From Panulirus ornatus (taxonomy: Eukaryota; Arthropoda; Malacostraca; Decapoda; Palinuridae): a DNA stretch of 64,000 nt. Both the position numbers and the translations under genes were made by a program. The stretch spans positions 54,632,482 to 54,696,481 of the forward strand of contig NC_092232.1 in NCBI RefSeq assembly GCF_036320965.1. The letters are read 5' to 3'. Below, piece after piece: positions 26,281-37,402 of this stretch; positions within the stretch are counted from its first letter, which is position 1; every line of letters begins with the position of its first letter. A model generated the notes under the pieces. It saw nothing but the letters and a program-made list of their open reading frames with translations. It was not told the DNA's origin and did no database searches.

Positions 26281-27494
26281 ACTTTTTTTTCCTTTTTTAG
26301 GTTGGAGACTCCAAATACAGACAAAAGTCCACATCAAGGCCGGGCCTTCATTGAAATGTAAAGACGTCAATGAAAGGGGAAAAAAGAGACAAACGTATTT
26401 ACGAATACTGGAGGAAGTGAAAAACCTGTTTCTTTAAAAAGTGCCAAGTCACAGCCATTGCTAAAGATATGATAGGGTAGATAGTTCCAAAGCTTTGAAA
26501 TATAAGGAAAGAAACAGTTATCAAAACGGCCCACCCTTGAGTTGCCCATGGCCACACGGTAGTCATGTGACGCAGCAGCTTGCCCAGTATTGCGTGGTCA
26601 CAAGCAGCCAGCGCATGGAAGCAAAAAGCAAAGAAATACCTGTAGAAGAGGGAAAGTAAACCAACAATGTGGCGTAGGGCAAGTGGGTCAAGTTTTGAAG
26701 TTAGCCTGGATGAGTTGAAAAGTCGGACCGCTTTCGACTCCATTCTGTCAAGTAAGAGTGTAGAGCTAAAAGCATCCAGATGTGAGAGCTGTACTCCATA
26801 CAAGGACGGATTAATCCTTTGTATAAACGGATGATCGGTTCAGGAGGAAAAGAAAGTTCGACGTAAGAGGACTTCCAGTTAAATTTATGAGAGTGTGGTC
26901 GGATGAAGCAACTTGGGGAGAGATTGTGTAGCTAGAGCGCCAAGGATCAGAGGTGAAAAAACAGTTCCAGAATATTAGGCGAGTGGTCACAGCGGTCAGG
27001 GGTATGGCTGAGGTGGGTCATAATTTGCTCTAGATCATCGAGAATGGAGAAAGTGGGGACTTTAATTCCCCCACCATCCTTTTGGGAGGATTTCAACCGC
27101 GTCCTTCGTTGTACGTTAATATCCCCGAGGTGGAGGATATCTGCTTGCGGAGGAAAGGATGTCAGATGGACGAAAAAAAAAAAAAGGAAAAAAGTCATAG
27201 AACATGTAGAACAGTTGGTGAAACAAAGGAAAACGGAGGTAGTTGTAAGACGGACCTTGAGCCAGATAATATCAAAGTTTGGGGACTCCAGGTCCTCGAG
27301 GCGTGCAACAGGTGTGTTGATGTCGGAATAAACACAGACACCACCGGTAAACCGGCCTCGTGAGCTGAGGTCAGTACTGGCTATGAGAAGATGGCGAGTG
27401 AGAACATGAGACAACTGAGTCTGAATGACAACTTAGATATTAGAGGAGGCACTAAACAGATGGCGTTCACCAGAAGGAAGATCACTACCATGAT
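26281..27494 (-). mobile_element. Internally deleted LINE: endonuclease joined to RT thumb
   Basis: Reading the minus strand from 27494 down, an EEP-type endonuclease segment comes first: HVLTRHLLIASTDLSSRGRF, TGGVCVYSDINT, ADILHLGDINVQRR, FSILDDLEQIMTHLSHTPDR, CDHSPNILEL. It closes with the SSDHTLIN catalytic motif near 26890. Almost immediately the text becomes the RT thumb (YKGLIRPCMEYSS), then FNSSRLTSKLDPLALRHIVG, LLSLFYRYF and LWNYLPYHIFSNGCDLALFK. The whole RT finger and palm is missing. The 3' end has a conserved terminal sequence (26298-26345) and an A-rich tail (T-run 26284-26300). The element sits inside a minisatellite, with GTCACCTA at both edges (26273-26280 and 27495-27502). 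Confidence 0.82.
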
Positions 27495-28598
27495 GTCACC
27501 TACCATGCATACCACACTCACCTACCATGTATACCACACCGTCACCTACCATGCATACCACACTCACCTACCATGTATACCACACCGTCACCTACCATGC
27601 ATACCACACTCACCTACCATGTATACCACACCGTCACCTACCATGCATACTACACTCACCTACCATGTATACCACACCGTCACCAACCATGCATACCACA
27701 CCGTCACCTACCATGCATACCACACTCACCTACCATGCATACCACACCGTCACCTACCATGCATACTACACTCACCTACCATGTATACCACACCGTCACC
27801 TACCATGCATACCACACTCACCTACCATGTATACCACACCGTCACCTACCATGCATACCACACTCACCTACCATGTATACCACACCGTCACCTACCATGT
27901 ATACCACACCGTCACCTACCATGCATACCACTCCGTCACCTACCATGTATACCAAACCGTCACCTACCATGCATACCACACTCACCTACCATGTATACCA
28001 CACCGTCACCTACCATGCATACCACACTCACCTACCATGTATACCACACCGTCACCTACCATGCATACTACACTCACCTACCATGTATACCACACCGTCA
28101 CCAACCATGCATACCACACCGTCACCTACCATGCATACCACACTCACCTACCATGCATACCACACCGTCACCTACCATGCATACTACACTCACCTACCAT
28201 GTATACCACACCGTCACCTACCATGCATACCACACTCACATACCATGTATACCACACCGTCACCTGCCATGCATACCACACTCACCTACCATGTATACCA
28301 CACCGTCACCTACCATGTATACCACACCGTCACCTACCATGCATACCACTCCGTCACCTACCATGTATACCACACCGTCACCTACCATGCATACCACACT
28401 CACTTACCATGTATACCACACCGTCAATTACCACGTATACCACACCGTCACCTACCATGCATACCACTCCGTCACCTACCATATATACCAAACCGTCACC
28501 TACCATGCATTACCACTCGCCTACCATGCATACCACAGTCACTTACCATGTATACCACACCGTCACCTACCATGCATACCACACTGTCACCTGACACG
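27495..28598. repeat. 23/24-bp minisatellite (about 47 copies)
   Basis: Two alternating unit types: CGTCACCTACCATGCATACC plus ACA, and CTCACCTACCATGTATACCA plus CAC. They often form 46-bp dimers, mixed with runs of the 24-bp CGTCACC form. ATGCAT and GTATAC palindromes mark the two types. All three plus frames stay largely open, giving false ORFs up to 455 codons with periodic Tyr-His-Ala and Pro-Cys-Ile text. It is not coding. Confidence 0.95.
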
Positions 28599-29849
28599 CA
28601 TAAACCTCCAACCCTTGATGGTAAGGAACGCTTGTCACTTGTGTTCTCGAGCCGCCAGAGGTCGACTGTCGACACGTCTTTCCCCCCACGCCAACCATTC
28701 CCCCCCTCCTTCCCCACTAACCCCTTCCCCCCACCTGGATAATTGGATTAGGTCTTGATTGGCCGTTCCGTCTTCATACAAGATTTTGTCAATTTCTGAT
28801 GAAATGTATTTAACAGTGAACTCGAGCATATGTTTGATGATATCTTGACCAGTGAACTAGTGGAGCAGTGACTCAGTGAGAAGGTAAGTAGAGGAAGTCT
28901 GTGGTTTACAGGGGGTCAGAGTTGTGGTCGCCAACAGTAAACACCATGACACTGAAATCCAGCAAGGTTAGCGTACCTACCTCCTCGGTGCTCCACCATG
29001 TGTGCACGTCAATGTCTTTACCATCTTCACTCTACCTAGACTCACCTCCGCCTCCCCAGCCTGGTCTGTGCACACAGAGGCACCAGCTGGGCAGAGTGCA
29101 GAAAGGAGCATGCAGGACCATCCTGTGTACACCACCTACCATCGGTCAAGAGGTCCTCCTCATCTTGCAAAACCTGCTCATCCTCTCCGACCAACATCAG
29201 CAGCTCACATGGCAGTCTGGCAATAAATTGCTGACACAACTCGTCAGCGAGACCTCCTTCCCCTCGACGCCTCACCTCCGCTAACCGTCGTCCGTCGCCA
29301 CAATCGTCTTGTGTGTCCCACCTTATGTTCTTACAGAGCTCGACAGACAGACGCAAGAATAGTCCTGTACCTTCCATTGTGAACATTACCAACAGTCCAT
29401 GAACAATGGCACAATTAAGCAAACAAATAACAGAGTTCTCTCTTAGTTATGCGTATGTCAACTACTGTAACTCAACCAAATGAAACTATTCATCATGTAA
29501 TATTCACCACTAAATACATTATATATGTCAACTACAGTATTACTGTAACTGAACCACTGTATAACCATTCATAGCTTAATGTTGCCATAATCATCATTAG
29601 GCACAAAATGTACAAACCATACACTTTACTGGGTAAAACTTCCTGTATATCTGCTACTCTGACTGTGTACATATGTACCTCACTCATGTACTTATCCAGA
29701 GAGCAGAAGTATCCAGCCTCCATCTTGATCTTAAGCTCTTGTGTGATCGATTAATTACTTCCTATCATGACCTCCCAGTTCTGTGATACTTCAACCGTGC
29801 ATTTTCAGCCAGTGGCTGCCTTAATTCAATTAACTGATCATTATCATTA
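28599..29849. other. Region with opposed open frames of unknown nature
   Basis: Plus (28901-29284) and minus (29042-29422) frames of about 126 codons overlap. The minus one contains DELCQQFIARLPCELLMLVG, which looks non-repetitive, but I recognise no family and see no supporting splice sites. Confidence 0.3.
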
Positions 29850-30200
29850 TTCCTACCATACTGTCATCTATCATCTATACCACACTACCACCTACCATGG
29901 ATAATATACGTCACTCACCATATGGATACAACAATCACCTACCATAGATACCATTCTCTAACCCACCATATCTTAGTCCTCTACCATACATGCCTCATTG
30001 CTAACACCTACCATACGTCACACTGCCAACATCTACCACACAAGATACACTGCCAATACATAACACTGCCAACACCAACCATACATGTCACACTACCAAC
30101 ACTAATCATACATGATACATAATCAACACTTACCATACATAATGCACTACCAACACCTACCATACGAACCACACTGCCAACACCTACCATCCACAGGTCG
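29850..30200. repeat. Degenerate minisatellite related to the CACCTACCAT family
   Basis: Repeated AACACCTACCATAC and CACACTGCC pieces with a loose period near 30 bp. One stretch (29937-29972, CACCTACCATAGATACCATT and CTCTAACCCACCATA) recurs nearly exactly at 30844-30879. Confidence 0.75.
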
Positions 30201-31224
30201 ACTCCCAACAGACCAAGTCTGGTCTTCCCTCCTGGACACCACATTCCCCTGGACAGAAACCTGAGGAATGATCATTTGGCCACTGGATGTATCACTAGTG
30301 GAGGAGGAAGAATGATGGCAGACCCGGCAACTCACCGCACCATCATGAGAAATTTATTCGTAACTGATGAATCAACTCAGACACACGTAATTTATTCGAA
30401 TGTTTCTTCGCTTTTTTTCTTCACTTCTTTTTTTCTTACCTACTTTGCCTTGAAGATCAGGGAGGGTGGTGGAGGAGGAGGAGGAGGGAGGGGTGTTCCA
30501 GAACGTTATATGCAGTCGTCAGGGAGGCTGGCCAGTGACATCTGGTGGCTGGGATGTGCTTCAAGTCATAACTGTAGACGAGCCAGTTGGTCTGAATAAC
30601 TAGAGGGGCCAGGCGGGTATACAAGTGACCTTTCTGGTCTCCTTCAACTGGGGAGCGTTCTTCCTACATGGGGCTCTGTGCCCACCCTGGGCTGCCTCCT
30701 GCGTCGTCGTGCCCCCACCCTCCCTTTACCCCTTAACCCCCCTCCCCCCCAGCCCCACTCCCCGCTCCCCCAAGGCAACTAATCAAGCAACCAAGACCCT
30801 ACCACCCACGTCAGCTCACCCCCGTCTCGAGCACTCCCAAGCACACCTACCATGCATACCATTCTCTAACCCACCGTATCCCACGACCAACAGATGGTCG
30901 CAGCCACTGTCTTGGCAGCCATAACCAACATCCAGCCATCACTCCAGCTCCTCCAACACTGGAGACAAAGAGAACTAACGGGCCGTTAACAGACGTGGGA
31001 AGCATCGAGACGAGAGACAACGGAACGTTTTTTGTTTTTTTTTCAAAGTCGCGGTAAACATGAGTTATGGGAAGGCCATCCCCCACGCAGGAAGACAACA
31101 CAAGCATTTGCATGACCCGAGTGCAGACGGGTAAACAAGGATGGTAATAAGGTCGGTGGAGAAGTATATTCATACAGAAAATCATACGTAGAGACAATGA
31201 ACAAAGTAGTGGCGCTAGACATGT

Positions 31225-31225
31225 A

Positions 31226-31312
<87 letters not shown>
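31225..31312. repeat. (GT)n-(GA)n compound microsatellite
   Basis: A short GT run followed by 76 bp of GA. Confidence 0.97.
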
Positions 31313-31315
<3 letters not shown>

Positions 31316-31503
31316 CAGCCGGTCAAAATGAAGTTCCATGAGACTTATATAGTGTGGACCCCGTCAGGGTAATGCCGCAGCGCATTCCCCAGGCGGATGC
31401 CTTCATAGCGCAATTCACTGATGCAAGAGACGAAAGGCAAACAATATCTGTGGTCGAGTGAAGTAAACAATAGGGTTCCATCTCTGCATGTAGTTAGAAA
31501 ACG

Positions 31504-31505
<2 letters not shown>

Positions 31506-31573
<68 letters not shown>
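31506..31573. repeat. (TA)n microsatellite
   Basis: About 68 bp of pure TA. Confidence 0.97.
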
Positions 31574-31578
<5 letters not shown>

Positions 31579-32214
31579 TACAACTGCAAATGGAAACCAG
31601 GGCTGGAGGAGGAATTTCATCAAGCTGAAATACAGCTAAGCTCGGTTGATCCCAGAACCCGCGTGAGCTCAGCTGGGATCACGCTAGACGAGTCTGAGAT
31701 AAAAGTGTACCGAAGATAAGACTCTGTGACCCTAGCGACTCTAGTAAACTTCCTGAGGGAATCAAAATGTGAAGTTATTAATACAATTTTCGTTGGCGCG
31801 GACAAAAGACGTACGCCACTCTTGACCATCTCGGATGAAAGTTTAGAATAAAAAATAAAAATGAGAAAGAAAATGAGAACAAAATACAATGAAGATGTAA
31901 TCTGAGCTCCTCGTGTGTTCGTAGACCCCGAGGCTCCAAGGTGGAAATGTTATAAGAAGAGGAAAGAGGAAACAAAAGAATCCTAATAGTTAATCCTCGT
32001 GCGACCGGCGTCCACACACAAACTATGGTAAGCAGCAGCACTGGGCGCGTGCCGCGGATCCAGGCCTTAGTGGCTGGGACACACGCACACGGACCACAAG
32101 GCCAGTGACCGGGGTAATACCTTTAGAGCAAGGAAAGGCCACCAACAACACGGCAAACAGGAGGTTGAAGAGAGGTGACAGCACGAGAGTTACAAAGGCT
32201 TTTAATTCCACTTT

Positions 32215-32840
32215 AACTTAGAAGTGAAAGAAACGCAGACCCAACATACAAGCACAATTAGTACTCCATCTTGGGTAGAATAAAATCCATGTAGTTATCA
32301 AGCAGCTGTTCACGGGAAGAGTTGTTTGGTAACTATATAACACCCACAGCTTTAAGGAAGCAGATTTTGTGTCGTGGGGCAAGGGTGTCCAGGAGAGGTT
32401 CGGAGGTATGGCTAACCGCTTCTCCACTTCGAATGTTCCACTGGTTTGATGGGAAATCATGTTCAGTGGAAGAACAAACATAGGAGTCTGAAGGGGAGGG
32501 ACAATGAGTTGAATTATGAGGGGCAGAATGACCAGCATAAGAGTGAATATGGATGGAGGTTGAAGGAAGATCATTTATGGAGAGAAAAAGAGTTGAGGCG
32601 ATAGGACAGAGCCCTGAGGAACACCAATGATCATAGGATAAGAGAAAGAAGTCGCTTCATCAGCGACTACCGCGATTGAACAACAAGAAAGATATTGCGC
32701 ATTGGAGAACAGACAGAAGGAAAACCAGTGGAAGGAAGTTCAGAACGCAAAGACTTAAACCACATCCTCCAAAGGTCTTTACAGCCGTCGAGGACTACGA
32801 CAAAAGATTCACTAAAATCCCTGCAGAAAGAAAACCACAG
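32215..32840 (-). mobile_element. LINE RT palm-thumb remnant with destroyed active site
   Basis: The minus strand reads through frameshifts as DFSESFVVVLDGCKDLW, then SGLCPIASTLFLSINDLPST, SIHIHSYAGHSAPHNSTHC, and SSREQLLDNYMDFILPKMEY. In intact relatives the corresponding texts are ALDISKAFD, LSPTLFLLFINDL, HSYADDSTLH and EQLLxxYKxxIRPxMEY. Both catalytic aspartates of the YADD motif are therefore lost (SYAGH). It belongs to the same family as the 13.5-kb and 26.3-kb copies by its linking phrases. Confidence 0.75.
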
Positions 32841-34088
32841 AAACAGTAACAGATATCTCCACGAGAACCATATTGGTGATCTGAGAAAAAGTAAATGGGA
32901 TTCTAAGTGTTCAAGAAAATGAAGGTTATGTAGTGAACGTAATCAATTTCACTTAAGGTCCTTCGGAAGGGAATTAAGCAGTTTATCTTTATCTACCAGG
33001 GTATATATAACCATTATGTTGCCTCCATGCATCCTGCAGGGCGACCTACGATAGGTCTCTACCTATTCCTATCCTTGCTTAGTTCCAGAAACACACACAT
33101 TGCTGAACCGCCCATACGCTACCTCACTCCTGGCTTACCATCCTCCTCTTCAGTTTCGTCTTAACCAATACTCACTACTGACTCTACACACCCTGGTCAT
33201 ACTTGCTCTTCTGTTCTTCTTGCCTTACATACAGTTCCGTCTCCAGAACAGCAAAAACTAATGTCTTATTCATAAAAGGAATAATTTCTATTTACCGCTA
33301 TTTGGTTCAAAGCCCATCTATTTACTAAAATCTCGTTTTCTGTTAATATGACGTCGTCACACATTATCAAAATGGCGAGCACTTGTTCCCTAACCATTGT
33401 TTTCCTAACTAGTTGTTCTCACCTGGGCTTCACGGCGATCCAGCTGGGCCTTATCATCTCGAGGGAAATCTTCCTCTATTATTCGCTAAATCTGAAACAC
33501 TAGTTATGGTGTTCCCTGCAGTCGGGTGGTTGGCTGGCAGCGATGATACACAACCAAATCCTCACTCACTCACTCACTCAGGGACGGGAACATTGTTTCC
33601 TTTTGGTACATTTTCCAGACGTGGTCTGTCGGGGTTCTATAGGGATCACACGTATAAATATTTACATGTAATAATGACACGGATGAAAACACGAAAATGA
33701 AACTGTTTACCACAATGCTATTTTCCATAACAAACATTCATCTGGCAACTGATGTCAACAATCGCAAATGAAACAGACAAGAATGATATAAAACGCTGGT
33801 ATTGAATGACTGTTCACAGTTCATGAGAAGACTGCTTCCTGTGATGCTGGTATTCATTGAAAATGGTTCTGGTTGATATTTACATTGAATCCTGTCATCT
33901 GTAGCTTTATATCAGTCATCCTTCACCAGTGGCCACATAACGAACGTACACAGTAACACATCCGGGCTCCAGAATTGACTGATGACGTTATGTCTCTTCC
34001 TAAAAGGAGCATAAACGTCATCTTTGGTAATTGACTGACATTTTCAAGAGCGAATGCCAGCCTCGCTGGCTTTGGGTGACGTAAATGC

Positions 34089-34090
<2 letters not shown>
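32841..34090. other. Gene-empty stretch
   Basis: Apparently unique sequence without recognised coding content. Confidence 0.5.

Positions 34091-34160
<70 letters not shown>
34091..34160. repeat. (GA)n microsatellite
   Basis: 70 bp of pure GA. Confidence 0.97.
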
Positions 34161-34163
<3 letters not shown>

Positions 34164-34759
34164 TAACCTAATAGAAAACCTTGTCCGAATCTAACCCAAT
34201 TTACGCAAACCAGTTTGTCTTGCCTGATTTTTTGTTCCTTCTCTATTTTTGCAAATCCAGTTTTCTTTTTAAGATCCAAAGTTGTTTGACCTTCAGACCT
34301 CATCAGATACACAAAGGCATCAGTAACTTGACCTTTGTGTCGTTTGATATGATTATCGAAGTCAAATACCAAGCCATTCACTCATACGTCCAGCGGTCAA
34401 ACCGTTCCGTTCAAAGGCCGTAACATTTTCTACTCTAAATCCTCAAGACGAACACCTTTTTTCATAATAATTTCTTGAAGAAATTGGTAATTAATGAAAG
34501 ATCTAATTCAGTAATTTCTTATTTATTTGTTTGTTCGTGTGTCTGTGTTGATGTTCGTGAAACAGTTGTATGTTTCCTTCTTGTGTGTTTTGTTGACATA
34601 TACAAAGATTATTTTACAGATACACATGTTGCTTGCTTGCTTGCTTCCCTCGAGGATTTCCTGCCCTTAAAACAAGTGTGTCGAAACCTCAAGGATTGTA
34701 CAACAACGTAAAAATAGCAGCTTAAAAAAGAAACAAGGGATGGGGTTTTTTGATATAGC

Positions 34760-35010
34760 ACTATTAGTTCTATAGGGCTCTGTAGCTATGTAAGACCTTG
34801 TAGCTATATGGGTTCTATAAACTATGGGATACTATAGATGTATAGGACACTATACAAGACAATATAGCTAAACAGGACACAATAGCTATATAAAGTCCTA
34901 TAGCTTCCTAGAGCACTATATACCTGTATAGGACACTATAACACAATAGCTATATAAAGTTCTATAGCTACCTAGGGCACTATATACCTGTATAGGACTC
35001 TATAACACAT
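34760..35010. repeat. Tandem repeat of CTATAG-rich units, last two 64 bp apart
   Basis: AATAGCTATATAAAGT begins at 34881 and 34945, and the following 60 bp (CTATAGCT, CCTAG, GCACTATATACCTGTATAGG) match with few changes. Before them the CTATAG motif repeats more loosely. Confidence 0.85.
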
Positions 35011-35172
35011 CAGTCTCTCATGAAACGAGAGTTATATATGTTCGTCTTGACTCCTTCCGAAGTGATATATATGTATATATATCATTAGTGAAGCAGAGAC
35101 ACGCTCTCCCTCCACTACAGGTATAAACGTTATATGTATAGCGAACAAGTAAACAGCGTCGTTTAACCAGAG

Positions 35173-35176
<4 letters not shown>

Positions 35177-35209
<33 letters not shown>
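35177..35209. repeat. (CA)n microsatellite
   Basis: 33 bp of CA. Confidence 0.97.
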
Positions 35210-35387
35210 ATGAAGTCTGTGTTTAGCGTAGCCGACGCGACGCCCCCGCGGGACTTGAGCTTGCGCTGTCTGCCCTCCTTAGTCAGTGGCCTCTCTGCTT
35301 TGTTTACCTCACCAGCAAATACAAGTGATCAGTCCACGTTTGCTGAGCGATGGGAATCGCCGTTTCTGTTACTCATGCCCCTATAAA

Positions 35388-35390
<3 letters not shown>

Positions 35391-35464
<74 letters not shown>
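35391..35464. repeat. (TA)n microsatellite
   Basis: 74 bp of pure TA, followed by a segment with a tRNA-like B box on the minus strand (35488-35497). Confidence 0.97.
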
Positions 35465-35467
<3 letters not shown>

Positions 35468-36176
35468 ATACAGACCTCCAACAGCTAGGATCGAACCCGA
35501 GCCTAAGGGACTGCAGGATAGGTAACAGCAGGAGGAGGTCGTCCTCGGAGGCTCCAGGTAAGTACTAGTTAATTCTCAAGCTGGGGGTGAGGGAGGGGTC
35601 GTCGGCAAGCAGCGGTACGGCCAGTAGAGAGCACCCGTCACGAGTCGTCTGGCAAGGTAGTACCCCGAGTCCACCTCAGCCAGGAAACTAAGGTATAGTT
35701 TTCCCTCACGTCCAACAGATGGCATTACCAACCGTGAACTAGACCGCCCCATAACACTTCACCTCTTTTGCCCGTTTCAATATCTAAGGTGGATTCAAAG
35801 TACTCCCTTGGTCAGTGGGACTTCTTAAGTACAAATACTATCGTAAACTATGCCTAATCGTAGGTCTTAAATGGTATATTTACATGGGGATAATTTACCA
35901 TCGTGATCAAGTGGCTGGTTAAGGCACCTTAGATCACGATTATATAATGTCATGGATGATGCTCAGCGCACGCCATCGTGCGTGGTAAGTACAATAACTT
36001 AGGTTTTAATACTGTAGGTCATGTCTCCGCACGCACGCCCCCCGGTCTTCTATGGAGAGCTCTTCCTATACACTCTCTTGCATGACAGACGTTTCCAAAC
36101 GCTTTGTACAATACACTAATCTATATACATTATGTAAATACATATATATAAATTCCATACTATCTGAGCGTAAGCG

Positions 36177-36582
36177 TTAGACTGGGTTGTCGCCGACATA
36201 GGTCGTGTTTTCGTAAGACACATCCTCCTCTTTTACCCCTTCACTCTCATGCTGTTCCTCTTCCACCTCCTTCTCCTCCTTCCCTCCTTCCTTCTCTTCC
36301 TCCCCTCCTTCCTCCTTCGCCTCCTCCTCCTCCTCCTCTTCCTCCTGGATGGGTTCGAGAGGCTTGCCGAAGCTGCTCTCTATGTTGGACACTTCGATGC
36401 TGAAGTTGACGGAGGACAAGAGTATGGTGGCCACCCGCACCTTGCCCTTGTTTTCCTCGTCGATCAGCCAGCGGGAGTCCTTGCGCATCACGAGGCTCTT
36501 CTCCTTGACTGGGCCTTTGGGAGGTGGAGGGGTGGCCGTCTCCACGCTGTAGTTTCCGGCCCTGTCCATCAGCATCACCAAG
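36177..36582 (-). CDS. SLC46-like gene, terminal exon with acidic cytoplasmic tail
   Basis: The acceptor is TTCCCTTTAG at 36583 and the stop TAA is at 36179-36177. The exon begins ILVMLMDRAGNYSVETATPP, finishing TM12, and continues into a hydrophilic tail. The tail has a KEKSLVMRKDSRW segment and then a run of roughly 35 residues that is mostly Glu with Gly and Lys (about 36240-36350), and ends YENTTYVGDNPV. SLC46 proteins end in a cytoplasmic tail, but this one is longer and more acidic than I would expect. I saw no clear AATAAA on the minus strand within several hundred bases of the stop, so the 3' UTR end is undefined. Confidence 0.85.
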
Positions 36583-37347
36583 CTAAAGGGAAGACCAGGA
36601 GAATCTCCTTAAACAATCACATTATTTACAAAAAACTCTGTTACTAAGACCAGAAGAATCTCTTTACAAATCACATTACTTATGAAATAGTGTTACTTAG
36701 AAATGATGTGGAAGGAGGCCAAATTCAAGAGACGGCAAGTCTTTTAAGGACCGGGATACTGATGGTGTATATGTGGAGAAATGAGCCAGATTGTATCTGT
36801 AAGTGTGGCTGTGACTCGAATGAAAATGTATGCTGAGGTATGAGGGAGAAGCAGGAGATGAAGGACACTATGTGACTTTCATTTGCAACAAGTTTAAAGA
36901 CAAGAAATTTACAGATAAGGCAAAATTGTTGATAAAAGTTATCAGGGTATAATTTCACGTGGGATGTTGCCGTCTAGATACGTGGAGTCAACAACAGGAG
37001 GAACTTACATGAAGATGAGGACCATCAACAGGTTGGATGAGGAGCCGAAGAAAAACTGTGCCCCGGGGAAGACCTCGACGGTGGAGTGAAAGACGGCCGT
37101 GTAGAGCGGGAAGATTACCATAGGCATGAGGCCGTCCAGGGCTCCAAGAACCGCTGACACTCTACCTGCAACACACACACACACACACACACACAGTCAG
37201 ATGGGAGGACCAGCGACTCAAGCTTCCACCCACAGTGAGGGAAGCAAGGAATCGGAACCCATGTAAAGTAACATTGTAAACCAAGACATGATATTATTGT
37301 ATGTAGAACTTTCTTGGTAAATATAGCATCAGTTATCATTAATATTA

Positions 37348-37402
<55 letters not shown>

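Noticed and set aside
26399..26803. 134-codon minus ORF considered as a cellular gene
   Set aside because: Its text is the C-terminal region of a LINE reverse transcriptase and joins the adjacent endonuclease fragment.
27391..28758. 455-codon plus-strand ORF
   Set aside because: It is the 23/24-bp minisatellite read through, with its start in the 5' part of an antisense LINE.
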